From Patescibacteria group bacterium (GTDB lineage Bacteria > Patescibacteriota > Patescibacteriia > UBA1558 > UBA10009), in assembly GCA_018817315.1 (NCBI GenBank), contig JAHITV010000026.1, positions 1 to 47,575 of the forward strand: DNA of 47,575 nucleotides, given 5' to 3'. A program made the translations under genes and the position numbers. The notes beneath the pieces were generated by a model that was not told the origin of the DNA, made no database searches, and saw only the letters and a list, made by a program, of their open reading frames with translations. Positions 1 to 6,897 of this stretch are shown here, piece by piece (positions within the stretch are counted from its first letter, which is position 1; every line of letters begins with the position of its first letter).

Positions 1-47
1 AAGATATCATCAGAGAATATATTAAGAATCAGGATAAAGATCGTTAA
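1..47 (+). CDS. C-terminal end of an unidentified protein (partial)
   Basis: The third reading frame is open from the left edge and ends at TAA 45-47, giving a tail that reads DIIREYIKNQDKDR. A hairpin that looks like a terminator follows four bases later, as expected after a real gene end. The fragment is too short to name, and chance openness over 14 codons cannot be excluded. Confidence 0.4.
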   Translation, partial: DIIREYIKNQDKDR

Positions 48-50
48 ATA

Positions 51-70
51 CTGCGGTCTTTAGACCGCAG
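51..70 (+). terminator. Hairpin after the left-edge gene
   Basis: A perfect 8-bp stem (CTGCGGTC / GACCGCAG) closes on a TTTA loop. The downstream sequence is AT-rich but has no uninterrupted T run, so it may be a weak terminator or a transcript 3' end. Confidence 0.55.
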
Positions 71-90
71 ATAATTTATATTTTGTCAAT

Positions 91-141
91 CCTTCGGCAA
101 GCTCAGGACTGAGCCAACCTTGTCCTGAGTCTGCCGAAAGG
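91..141. repeat. Dispersed palindromic repeat, CTTCGGCAAGCTCAGG type
   Basis: The arms CCTTCGGCA-GCTCAGGAC and GTCCTGAG-TGCCGAAAGG pair with a small bulge, and a T run follows at about 149-155. The same core (CTTCGRCAARCTCAG) recurs at about 27697 and 32230, and a relative lies at about 16396. It is probably a REP-like element that can also end transcription. Confidence 0.6.
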
Positions 142-168
142 TAAGATGTTTTTTTGTTTAAAATAAGG

Positions 169-174
169 TATAAT
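169..174 (+). promoter_or_regulatory. -10 box of the 194 gene
   Basis: TATAAT lies 19 bases before the ATG, in the context GGTATAATTAAA. The same context occurs at 14877-14888, and a near match lies at 38167-38178. There is no clear -35 box. The predicted leader is only about a dozen bases and lacks an SD. Confidence 0.5.
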
Positions 175-193
175 TAAAGTATAAGTTTACTTT

Positions 194-859
194 ATGCTTA
201 GCGAAACTTTAAAGAAAATTTTCTACTATACTATCAGAATTCTAACTATTTTGATTTTTATTTCTGCTGTTATTGGTCAGAACTGGGGAAACGCTTTAGT
301 GATTTTGATAATTTTTATTTTAACTTATATTCCCACCTGGTTAAGAATAAAACACAGATTATATTTACCGTTAGAATTGGATTTAGTAGTTATTGGCTTT
401 ATTTTTTTTACTTTATTTTTAGGAGAGATAAATCATTATTATTATAAATTTTGGTGGTGGGATGTCTTTTTGCATATTGAAGCAGGATTTTTATGTGGTA
501 TTTTAGGTTTTATTTTTATTTATAGCATCAATAACAGATATAAAGGCAGGTTATATATGAATCCGTCATTTGTGGCACTTTTTGCCTTTACTTTTTCTTT
601 GGCTGTAGGAGGAGTGTTATGGGAGATTTTAGAATTCATATTGGACAGTTTGTTTAACCTGGGAATGCAGGAAAATAGTTTAACAGACACCATGGGAGAT
701 CTGATCACTGATACTATTGGGGCATTATTGGTTGCCATTGTCGGTTATTTATGGATGAGAAAAAAGTTAAGATCAACCTTTGTCGGTGGTTTTATTTCCA
801 GGTTTATTTCCAGATTTGTTAAAAGAAATCGTCATTTATTTAGAAAGGTAAAGGAATAA
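194..859 (+). CDS. Polytopic membrane protein, YjdF/DUF2238-like
   Basis: This is a 221-residue integral membrane protein with about five or six hydrophobic segments and a basic C-terminal tail. Polar signatures sit at membrane edges: WDVFLH near residue 90, WEILEF near 147, and a DTMGDLITDTIGA stretch near 165-177. This spacing of WDxxLH, an acidic WE pair and DTxxDLxxDxxGA resembles the YjdF/DUF2238 family, whose function is not established. The ATG follows a TATAAT box closely and has no SD. The next gene starts 13 bases after the stop, so the two are probably co-transcribed. The family assignment comes from motif memory. Confidence 0.6.
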   Translation: MLSETLKKIFYYTIRILTILIFISAVIGQNWGNALVILIIFILTYIPTWLRIKHRLYLPLELDLVVIGFIFFTLFLGEINHYYYKFWWWDVFLHIEAGFLCGILGFIFIYSINNRYKGRLYMNPSFVALFAFTFSLAVGGVLWEILEFILDSLFNLGMQENSLTDTMGDLITDTIGALLVAIVGYLWMRKKLRSTFVGGFISRFISRFVKRNRHLFRKVKE

Positions 860-872
860 GAGATAGAAAAAT

Positions 873-2363
873 ATGAAGAAATATATCTGGGCCCATGAAG
901 AACATGCTATTACGCCTTTAACTATTTCACCTAACCATAATGCTTGGGCCGCAAAAATTTTAATTAAATTACTGGACAATCATAAAGTAGGGAAAAGAAC
1001 TTTTTGCACTCATAAAAATTATGGCTTGTCTTTTTATTGTGATGAAAAGGATTGGGACAGGGGATCTGATTATTTGATAAATAAAATCAGAGCCAAGCCC
1101 GACTTTGTCAAAGAAATAAAGGCAAAATCAGAAAAGTTGTCTGCAGATTTTATAAAAATAATCAGACAAACCGAAAAAAAAGATTTAAAACAATGGACCA
1201 ATAATCAACTAACTGATTTTTTAGTTGAAACTTATAAACTTTCTTTACTTTTTTGTGTTTATGGTTATATCCCGGTACTTTCTGATCATCTTTTTAATAA
1301 ATATACAAAGTTACTCAAAAATATTGTAACTAAGTCCATCAGTAAAAAAAGATTAAAATTTTTAATCCCGGAAATAGTCAATATTTTATCTTCACCTTCC
1401 AAAGCCATACCTTCCAGGCAGGCCAGAACACAGTTTTTGGAAATCGTTTATAAATTAAAAAATAAGAATTTAACCAAAAGCGATCAAAATAAAATTTTTA
1501 AACATTATCAAAAATGGTTTTGGGTTAATTTTGGACATTTAGGTCCCAGAATAACTTTACCAAAGATGACTGATTCAGTCCGTCATTTATTTAAACAAAA
1601 AAGTAAAATCAAAAAAGAACTTAATGGACTTTATCAATTACCAAAAGTTCTGATTAAAGAACAAAATAGACTATTCAATAAATTAGGTTTAACGGAAGAA
1701 GAAAAGTACTTATTTAAAGTTGCTCAGCTTTTTACTTATCTTAAAGGTTTAAGAATGGAAATTTTGTTTGGTGTGTATGCTCAATGGGAACGGGTTTTAA
1801 AAGAGATGGCTTTAAGATTTAAAATTCCTCAAAAGTTATTATATTACTGTTCCATAGCAGAGTTGGCAAATTGGCTTAAAAAAGGAAAACGTATTTCTTT
1901 AAAGACATTAAAAGAAAGAGCAAAGTTTTGTGTTTGGGTAGCGCTTTCCGAGAATAATCAATTAATTTTAACCGGTCAAAAAGCTAAACAGTATTTAAAG
2001 AAGAATATTCAAAAAGCTAAACAAAAATTAAGCAATGTTTTGATTATTCATGGCACAGTAGCTTCTGTGGGTTATGCCAAAGGACATGTAAAAATAGTAA
2101 ACAAAGCATCAGAGATTAACAAAGTGAGAAAAGGAGATATTTTGGTTTCTGTAGCTACTAACCCTTCATTACTGCCGGCGATGAAAAAGGCAGTTGCTTT
2201 TGTCACAGATGCCGGGGGTTTAACTTCTCATGCCGCTATTGTAGCCCGGGAATTAAAGAAACCCTGTATTATTGGCACTAAAGTTGCCACTAAAGTCTTA
2301 AAAGATAATGATCTAATTGAGCTGGATACTAAAAAAGGTGATATTAAAAAAATAGAGTCATAA
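873..2363 (+). CDS. PEP-utilising-enzyme mobile-domain protein without ATP-grasp domain
   Basis: Residues about 405-494 form a phosphohistidine 'mobile' domain as in phosphoenolpyruvate synthase and pyruvate phosphate dikinase. The motif GGLTSHAAIVARE (448-460) holds the phosphorylatable His453, followed by the typical KPCIIGT strand. The 400 residues before it are Lys-rich and mainly helical, and show neither the ATP-grasp nucleotide-binding domain nor the PEP-binding barrel. The protein could pass phosphate with a separate partner or be a diverged rifampicin-phosphotransferase-like enzyme. The mobile domain is clear; substrate and partner are unknown. A short GC-rich stretch near 1410-1426 resembles the dispersed CAGGCAGG-type repeats. 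Confidence 0.75.
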   Translation: MKKYIWAHEEHAITPLTISPNHNAWAAKILIKLLDNHKVGKRTFCTHKNYGLSFYCDEKDWDRGSDYLINKIRAKPDFVKEIKAKSEKLSADFIKIIRQTEKKDLKQWTNNQLTDFLVETYKLSLLFCVYGYIPVLSDHLFNKYTKLLKNIVTKSISKKRLKFLIPEIVNILSSPSKAIPSRQARTQFLEIVYKLKNKNLTKSDQNKIFKHYQKWFWVNFGHLGPRITLPKMTDSVRHLFKQKSKIKKELNGLYQLPKVLIKEQNRLFNKLGLTEEEKYLFKVAQLFTYLKGLRMEILFGVYAQWERVLKEMALRFKIPQKLLYYCSIAELANWLKKGKRISLKTLKERAKFCVWVALSENNQLILTGQKAKQYLKKNIQKAKQKLSNVLIIHGTVASVGYAKGHVKIVNKASEINKVRKGDILVSVATNPSLLPAMKKAVAFVTDAGGLTSHAAIVARELKKPCIIGTKVATKVLKDNDLIELDTKKGDIKKIES

Positions 2364-2461
2364 AAGAGATATGGTTAAAAAATAATACCAAGATATTTTA
2401 CTTTTTTGATCTACTTGACTTTTTTATGTAAATATGGTAGAAATAAAGGTAACTTACTAAG

Positions 2462-3886
2462 ATGAAAAGGAAAAAGAATAAAAAAGGAATATTTGATGCA
2501 GATAAGGATGGTTTAAATGATTATGAGGAAAAATATATTTACGGTACTGATCCTTATAATCCTGATACTGATTTAGACGGCATGAGCGATGGCAAAGAAG
2601 TAAAAAAAGGACGTAATCCCAAAGGACCCGGCATGCTTAAAGATTTGTTTATTCCTCATGCGGGAAATGATTATAAGCCACAGGCTTTACACCCTCGCCG
2701 GCTTTTTTTCCATGCTTTAAGTTTAGTTTTAATTAAATTTTTAATTTTCGGGGCAGTTATATCATTTCCTGTTGTGGCTTGGTTAACCCCTGATTTACTT
2801 CTTGAACAAAGTAAAAAAATTATTGAACTGACCAACAAAATTAGGCAGGGTTTAGGAATCACTTTACTTGAAGAAGATAATTTATTAAATCAAGCGGCTT
2901 ATCAAAAAACAGAGGACATGTTGGTTGATCAGTATTTTGCTCATGTTAGTCCTTCTGGCAGACAGTTAGCTAATTGGTTACGAGCAGTAAATTATAATTA
3001 TAAAACTGCCGGAGAAAATTTAGCTATTGGTTTTGCCAGTGCCGAAGAAGTGGTGACTGCCTGGACTAAAAGCGAAACACATTATGCCAATATTATTGAT
3101 TCTGATTTTTCAGAAATCGGCGTAGGCATGACCAGCGGTAATTACAATAATTATGAGACAACACTGGTTGCTCAATTTTTTGGCAAGCCAAGAGAAGATA
3201 ATGTTCAAAATATACCGCCTGTAGCTGATAATATCACAGAGACCACAGAGGAATCTCTTCCTACAACAGCTGAACCAGTTCCAGAATTCCAGATTTTGGG
3301 TGAAAGAGAATCAGTAGCTAAGGATGAAGATTTAGAAAGTGAAATAAAAGAAGGGCCGCAAGTTATAGATATGCAAAATACTAAAATAGTAGTAGTTCAG
3401 CCCGAAGGACAAAAAGAAGATGTTGTCAAAGCCACTGCTTATTTAAGCGAGAACACTGTTACAGCTGAAATATTTATTAATGACTATCGTCTAGAGTTAA
3501 AGCCAGATGAAAAAGAATCCAACAAATGGACAGGCCAGTTAATTGTTTTTGATCAAGAAAGAGACAAGATTTTTAATCCCATAATTTTACCTGTTCTTAT
3601 TTTAAAGGATAGTGCCGGAAACCAGACCCAAACCGATATTCAATGGGAAAATATTACTCCCTTAAAACCTTCTCTTTTAAGTCAATATTTCTTTGTTAAA
3701 TCTCATCAGTCAAAATATACCAAAGGTTTATTCAGTGTTAGCGGATGGTATTATAGATTTATTTTACTTATTGCTTTAATTGCCTTATTTCTTAATATCT
3801 TTATTAAAATTAAAAAACAGCATCCGCATCTTATTTTATCAACTTTAGGATTCATTGGTTTATTGATTATCCTAATCACTATCTAG
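2462..3886 (+). CDS. Membrane-anchored CAP/SCP-domain protein with TSP3-like calcium repeats
   Basis: Residues 12-55 carry aspartate-rich type-3 thrombospondin-like calcium loops (DADKDGLNDYEE, DTDLDGMSDGKE). A long hydrophobic segment lies at about 84-105. A CAP (SCP/PR-1) domain follows at about 118-243, with FAHVSPSG and AGENLAIGF as its core motifs. After an acidic Pro/Thr/Glu linker comes an Ig-like beta domain (about 320-395), then two hydrophobic segments near the end. CAP proteins are usually secreted; here no cleavable signal is seen and the protein is anchored. The calcium loops precede the first membrane segment, so simple topology would leave them inside the cell. A TTGACT box at 2415 may belong to the promoter. 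No SD is visible. Confidence 0.75.
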   Translation: MKRKKNKKGIFDADKDGLNDYEEKYIYGTDPYNPDTDLDGMSDGKEVKKGRNPKGPGMLKDLFIPHAGNDYKPQALHPRRLFFHALSLVLIKFLIFGAVISFPVVAWLTPDLLLEQSKKIIELTNKIRQGLGITLLEEDNLLNQAAYQKTEDMLVDQYFAHVSPSGRQLANWLRAVNYNYKTAGENLAIGFASAEEVVTAWTKSETHYANIIDSDFSEIGVGMTSGNYNNYETTLVAQFFGKPREDNVQNIPPVADNITETTEESLPTTAEPVPEFQILGERESVAKDEDLESEIKEGPQVIDMQNTKIVVVQPEGQKEDVVKATAYLSENTVTAEIFINDYRLELKPDEKESNKWTGQLIVFDQERDKIFNPIILPVLILKDSAGNQTQTDIQWENITPLKPSLLSQYFFVKSHQSKYTKGLFSVSGWYYRFILLIALIALFLNIFIKIKKQHPHLILSTLGFIGLLIILITI

Positions 3887-3982
3887 TTTAAGATTACACT
3901 TTTTGTTAGTTAGGATTTGTGTTGACAGATTGTGGAAAAGTATAGAGAAACGCATAATTACAGTTTAAGCTTTTATAATAAG

Positions 3983-4012
3983 AACGTCCTGTTATTATCC
4001 AAGACGTTTTTT
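3983..4012 (+). terminator. Terminator-like hairpin downstream of the CAP gene
   Basis: AACGTC (3983-3988) pairs with GACGTT (4003-4008), with a further partial inner stem, and six T residues end the structure. It lies 97 bases after the CAP stop codon. Confidence 0.5.
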
Positions 4013-4267
4013 GATTATAAAAATTATAAGGCAAAAACCTTTTATTTATAATGATTATTTAGGATAAATTAGCTAATTTTTATAAAAAAAGTGTATTAAA
4101 GAGAATCATACTTAGAATATAATGTAAGATTTAAGAGAAACTTATTTTGACAGTTTTTGTCAAGGTTGCAAATTATTTTTTGTATGTTAAGATTATTTAA
4201 CCTAATTTTGGAAGAGAAGTTATGAACTTTTCAGTTCTTCCTATTTCTCATTCAATAATCAATTTAT

Positions 4268-4311
4268 ATAAATCATTTAAACAAGAATGATTTATAAAGG
4301 AGGGTAAAAAC
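4268..4311 (+). repeat. 10-bp inverted repeat followed by GGAGGG (copy A)
   Basis: ATAAATCATT (4268-4277) and AATGATTTAT (4286-4295) are perfect complements around an 8-base loop. AAAGGAGGGTAAAAAC follows at once. No credible open frame starts at the expected distance after the SD-like GGAGGG. Confidence 0.45.
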
Positions 4312-4433
4312 AAAAAATATATTGAAAAATAAAATTAAGAAATAAAACATGGAAAAGTAAAGGGTATGTTTATTGAATGTATCGTACAAAATCATCCATT
4401 CCTTTTGTTGACTACTAATTTTTATAATATTCT

Positions 4434-4470
4434 CCGATTTTAGTTTTGAGGTCGGGTTTTTTTGTTTTTT
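4434..4470 (+). terminator. Rho-independent terminator
   Basis: CCGATTTT (4434-4441) pairs with GAGGTCGG (4448-4455), including G-T wobbles, and is followed by two long T runs to 4470. It ends whatever is transcribed from the upstream part of the gap. Confidence 0.6.
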
Positions 4471-4498
4471 TATAAATATATATAAAGTTTAGATCATG

Positions 4499-4570
4499 TC
4501 AATTGATTTTTTCTTCTAAAGGTCGAATTATCAATTAGATAGTTGAAAAAATCAATTGAGGAGGGAAAAC
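4499..4570 (+). repeat. 15-bp perfect inverted repeat followed by GGAGGG (copy B)
   Basis: The arms TCAATTGATTTTTTC (4499-4513) and GAAAAAATCAATTGA (4545-4559) are perfect complements around a 31-base loop. GGAGGGAAAAC follows immediately, as in copy A. It could be an mRNA-stabilising leader hairpin, a ribosome standby site or an operator. Confidence 0.5.
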
Positions 4571-4615
4571 TATATCTAAACATTATAATAAAGCTAAGTG
4601 ATTAAATTTGCTTAG

Positions 4616-4621
4616 TATAAT
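4616..4621 (+). promoter_or_regulatory. -10 box of the 4646 gene
   Basis: TATAAT lies 24 bases before the ATG, directly after a CTAAG/CTTAG inverted repeat (4594-4598 / 4611-4615) that could be an operator. A second TATAAT lies at 4584-4589. No good -35 box is seen for either. Confidence 0.4.
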
Positions 4622-4645
4622 GATTAATCCCTAACGTAAAATATT

Positions 4646-5776
4646 ATGAAGAAAGCATTATTTATTTTCGTTGCCGTTGCTTTAGCAGCAACATTTAGTG
4701 GTGGATCTGTCTTAGCTATTACTGTTGATACCAACTTAATGCCTGCTAGTGCCGGTGGTGAAGCACCAATCGTTAAGGTAAAATGGGAAATGAACGGACC
4801 TTATTACGATCCATATTTCTGGGGAACAGATGATAGCTCACAAGCAGGCGCCCAATTCCATGCTCCTGGCATATGGGAAGCTACCAAAACTGTATCTTTT
4901 TGTGCTGTAGTTACTGATCCTGATGGCGTGGCTCAAATTAACGGAGTTTACGCTGATTTTTACTATCCAAATGACAGAGCTTTCCATCCAGAAGATCCTA
5001 GTCACCCTGATCAGATAGACGGCGGTACACCCGCAGTTCCTGATTATGGTTTAAGTGGTTGTGGTGAACAAGTAGGCGATGAACTTTCATTAACCCAATT
5101 AAGCAAAGCTGATGGCATAGAACTTTTCTGCAATCAGGTCAGAAATTACAACAACAATTTGCCAACCTGGTATTCTAGCTATGATTATGATGAAGTTTGT
5201 GCAGCTGACGGAGAATTAGAAAAAGAAGACGCTTATGTTTATTGTGGAGACAGAGATATAATTTGGGAAGATCCAGCCGGTGATTACTTGGTTGAGATCT
5301 TTGCCTTAGATGATCCAGGTAATTTCAGCAATACTCTTACTAACTATTTTGAGTATCTGCCCTTAACAGCTTATGAGACTGATTTCACTTTAGTTGATTA
5401 TGGCAATGTCTCACTTAATGTTCAGAAGAATATTGCTGGTGACTTAACTTGGGGTACTTCTGACAGACCTTCTGTTAGAAATCTTGGTAATACCAGATTA
5501 TATATGGGAGTAGTTCAGGATGATATGGATTTAGGTACTACTGGAGGTGTATATAATGTCAGTTACCGCGCTCGCGTAGGCAATGAAGAAGCAGACTGGA
5601 GTGGTTATGTTCCTTATGATCCTACTACCTGGTTGGAAGATATATTAGATTTGTCAGAGATTGAAGAAATGGACTTTTCTATTTTGGTTACTAAATTTCC
5701 TAACCAGGGTCCATTTTATGGTCAAATGACCTTAAGTGCTATGTTTGCTAATTTCCGGGAATGTTTTCCTAGTTAG
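4646..5776 (+). CDS. Secreted beta-rich surface protein of unknown family
   Basis: A classic cleavable signal peptide covers residues 1-24 (two Lys, a hydrophobic core, cleavage near SVLA). The mature part of about 350 residues is acidic, rich in Tyr, Asp, Gly and Trp, and has several Cys. It looks like two beta-sandwich units: an Ig-like start around KTVSFCAVVTDPDGVAQI and a second unit in the C-terminal third (GNVSLNVQKN to the end). No membrane anchor or LPxTG motif is present, so it is released or bound non-covalently. A hairpin-rich leader region precedes it and a terminator follows. With its neighbours it probably forms a surface structure; it could be the abundant subunit. I recognise no named family. 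Confidence 0.7.
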   Translation: MKKALFIFVAVALAATFSGGSVLAITVDTNLMPASAGGEAPIVKVKWEMNGPYYDPYFWGTDDSSQAGAQFHAPGIWEATKTVSFCAVVTDPDGVAQINGVYADFYYPNDRAFHPEDPSHPDQIDGGTPAVPDYGLSGCGEQVGDELSLTQLSKADGIELFCNQVRNYNNNLPTWYSSYDYDEVCAADGELEKEDAYVYCGDRDIIWEDPAGDYLVEIFALDDPGNFSNTLTNYFEYLPLTAYETDFTLVDYGNVSLNVQKNIAGDLTWGTSDRPSVRNLGNTRLYMGVVQDDMDLGTTGGVYNVSYRARVGNEEADWSGYVPYDPTTWLEDILDLSEIEEMDFSILVTKFPNQGPFYGQMTLSAMFANFRECFPS

Positions 5777-5806
5777 TAAACTTAAGATTGACTATGCAGT
5801 TTTTAG

Positions 5807-5833
5807 AAGGGCGGCTTTAATCAAGTCGCCCTT
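5807..5833 (+). terminator. Terminator of the 4646 gene
   Basis: AAGGGCGGCTT (5807-5817) pairs with AAGTCGCCCTT (5823-5833) with one G-T wobble and a 5-base loop. Only a short TTTA follows. Confidence 0.7.
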
Positions 5834-5884
5834 TATGGATAAATCAGCAAAAAAAGGTTAAGTAAGAGTTTTGATAAACTACTA

Positions 5885-5913
5885 TTGACAAAATAAGATA
5901 CGCTTTATATAAT
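5885..5913 (+). promoter_or_regulatory. Consensus sigma-70 promoter of the DUF916-like gene
   Basis: TTGACA (5885-5890) and TATAAT (5908-5913) are both perfect and 17 bases apart. It sits between the upstream terminator and the 5944 gene, and probably drives the DUF916-like gene, the vWA adhesin and perhaps the sortase. Confidence 0.85.
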
Positions 5914-5943
5914 GTGTTGATGTTAGCCTAATTGAGAAAATTT

Positions 5944-6897
5944 ATGAAAAAAACCTTTAAAAAAGAGAAAAGTAAATATATTTTAATAATTCTAGCGCTG
6001 GTCAGTCTGATTATACCAGCTAAACTTTTAGCTATTGGTCAGGTTACCGAGCCCATAGTGGTTGATAATGCTTTAAGAGGACAGGCAATAGAAAAAGAGA
6101 TGTTTTTATTGAATACAGAAGATATGGAAGTAACTTTTAATTTAATCGCTGAAGGAGATATTACTGACTGGACCACTTTTTATTATCCAGACGATTTAAC
6201 TATACCTATAGAGAATGTATCTATCTTTCCTAAATCAAGATCAACAATAATTGCTAAAATTGAAGTTCCAGAAGATGTGGCAAATAATACTTATCAAGGC
6301 TTTGTCAGTATTTTAAACGTGCCCAATATTGAAAATGGAACAGAAGAGACAAGTGCAGTTATTACCCAAAAAGTAGCTCGTCAAGTAAGTATTACGGTGA
6401 CAGATCAAGAAGATGTTAATGTTGATGTGTCAATAATACCAACTACTTATGATTTAAGCGGCCGTCAGCCTTTAGAAATAAGAGTGATTTATTACAACCA
6501 GGGTAATGTTATAATCAGACCAGATATTCAAGTAAAAATAACTCAAGCAGGCGAAACAAAAACTAATACTTTTTATTCTTATCCAGATGATTTTGCTGGA
6601 GTTAAACCTCTGTCTTCTTTAGAAATACCTTCCATAGAAGTACCAACCAGTGGATTGAAGACAGGTAAGTATACTGCGCTGGTCAGTATTTTATATAAAG
6701 GACAATCAATATATGAAAAATCATTTGATTTTTCAGTTTTATCCTCTAATAAGATAATAGATATTAATAATCCTTTAGTAATAGGTATAATAGGAATAAT
6801 AATAGTTTTAATAATTGGTACGGTTCTTTTAATAAGGAAGAAATTAAATAGGAAGATTAAGGAGGAGGATATTGAGAAAAATAGTCAATTTAAATAA
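5944..6897 (+). CDS. DUF916/WxL-accessory-like membrane-anchored surface protein
   Basis: The protein has 317 residues from the ATG; an upstream in-frame TTG at 5932 would add four. A signal peptide (basic start, hydrophobic core, cleavage near KLLA) is followed by two beta-rich domains. The first, about 30-150, has features of DUF916 (VDNALRGQ; NNTYQGFVSIL). The second, to about 270, resembles DUF3324 (YYNQGNVIIRPDIQV; GKYTALVSILYKGQ). A single membrane helix near 280-300 and a Lys/Arg tail finish it. DUF916-DUF3324 proteins of Gram-positive bacteria bind peptidoglycan and hold WxL surface proteins. Here it is probably an outward-facing membrane-anchored scaffold. Its 3' end overlaps the adhesin start by 26 bases, which implies coupled translation. 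Confidence 0.7.
   Translation: MKKTFKKEKSKYILIILALVSLIIPAKLLAIGQVTEPIVVDNALRGQAIEKEMFLLNTEDMEVTFNLIAEGDITDWTTFYYPDDLTIPIENVSIFPKSRSTIIAKIEVPEDVANNTYQGFVSILNVPNIENGTEETSAVITQKVARQVSITVTDQEDVNVDVSIIPTTYDLSGRQPLEIRVIYYNQGNVIIRPDIQVKITQAGETKTNTFYSYPDDFAGVKPLSSLEIPSIEVPTSGLKTGKYTALVSILYKGQSIYEKSFDFSVLSSNKIIDINNPLVIGIIGIIIVLIIGTVLLIRKKLNRKIKEEDIEKNSQFK
6860..6868 (+). promoter_or_regulatory. Strong SD that supports a TTG start for the adhesin
   Basis: AGGAGGAGG lies 3-6 bases before TTG 6872, inside the 3' end of the preceding gene. The next in-frame ATG (6920) has no SD, so TTG is the better start. Confidence 0.6.

Larger units (their letters stand above)
3887..4645. other. 759-base AT-rich gap with hairpins
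   Basis: No convincing protein gene lies here. The gap holds two terminator-like hairpins (3983, 4434), two inverted repeats each followed directly by GGAGGG (4268, 4499), a GAACT-TTTC-AGTTC hairpin near 4224, and a small TTGACA/TGTCAA hairpin at 4147-4163. A possible 22-codon reading frame lies at 4222-4290. The stretch between the two terminators could encode a small RNA or be the 5' leader region of the secreted protein at 4646. Confidence 0.5.

Noticed and set aside
3922-3946. TTGACA followed by TATAGA as a promoter in the gap
   Set aside because: The spacing is only 13 bases, too short for a sigma-70 promoter.
4222-4290. 22-codon frame with a weak GGAAGAGAAG upstream, ending inside the hairpin at 4268
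   Set aside because: Too short to support from sequence alone; kept only as part of the description of the gap. Conservation in relatives would be needed.
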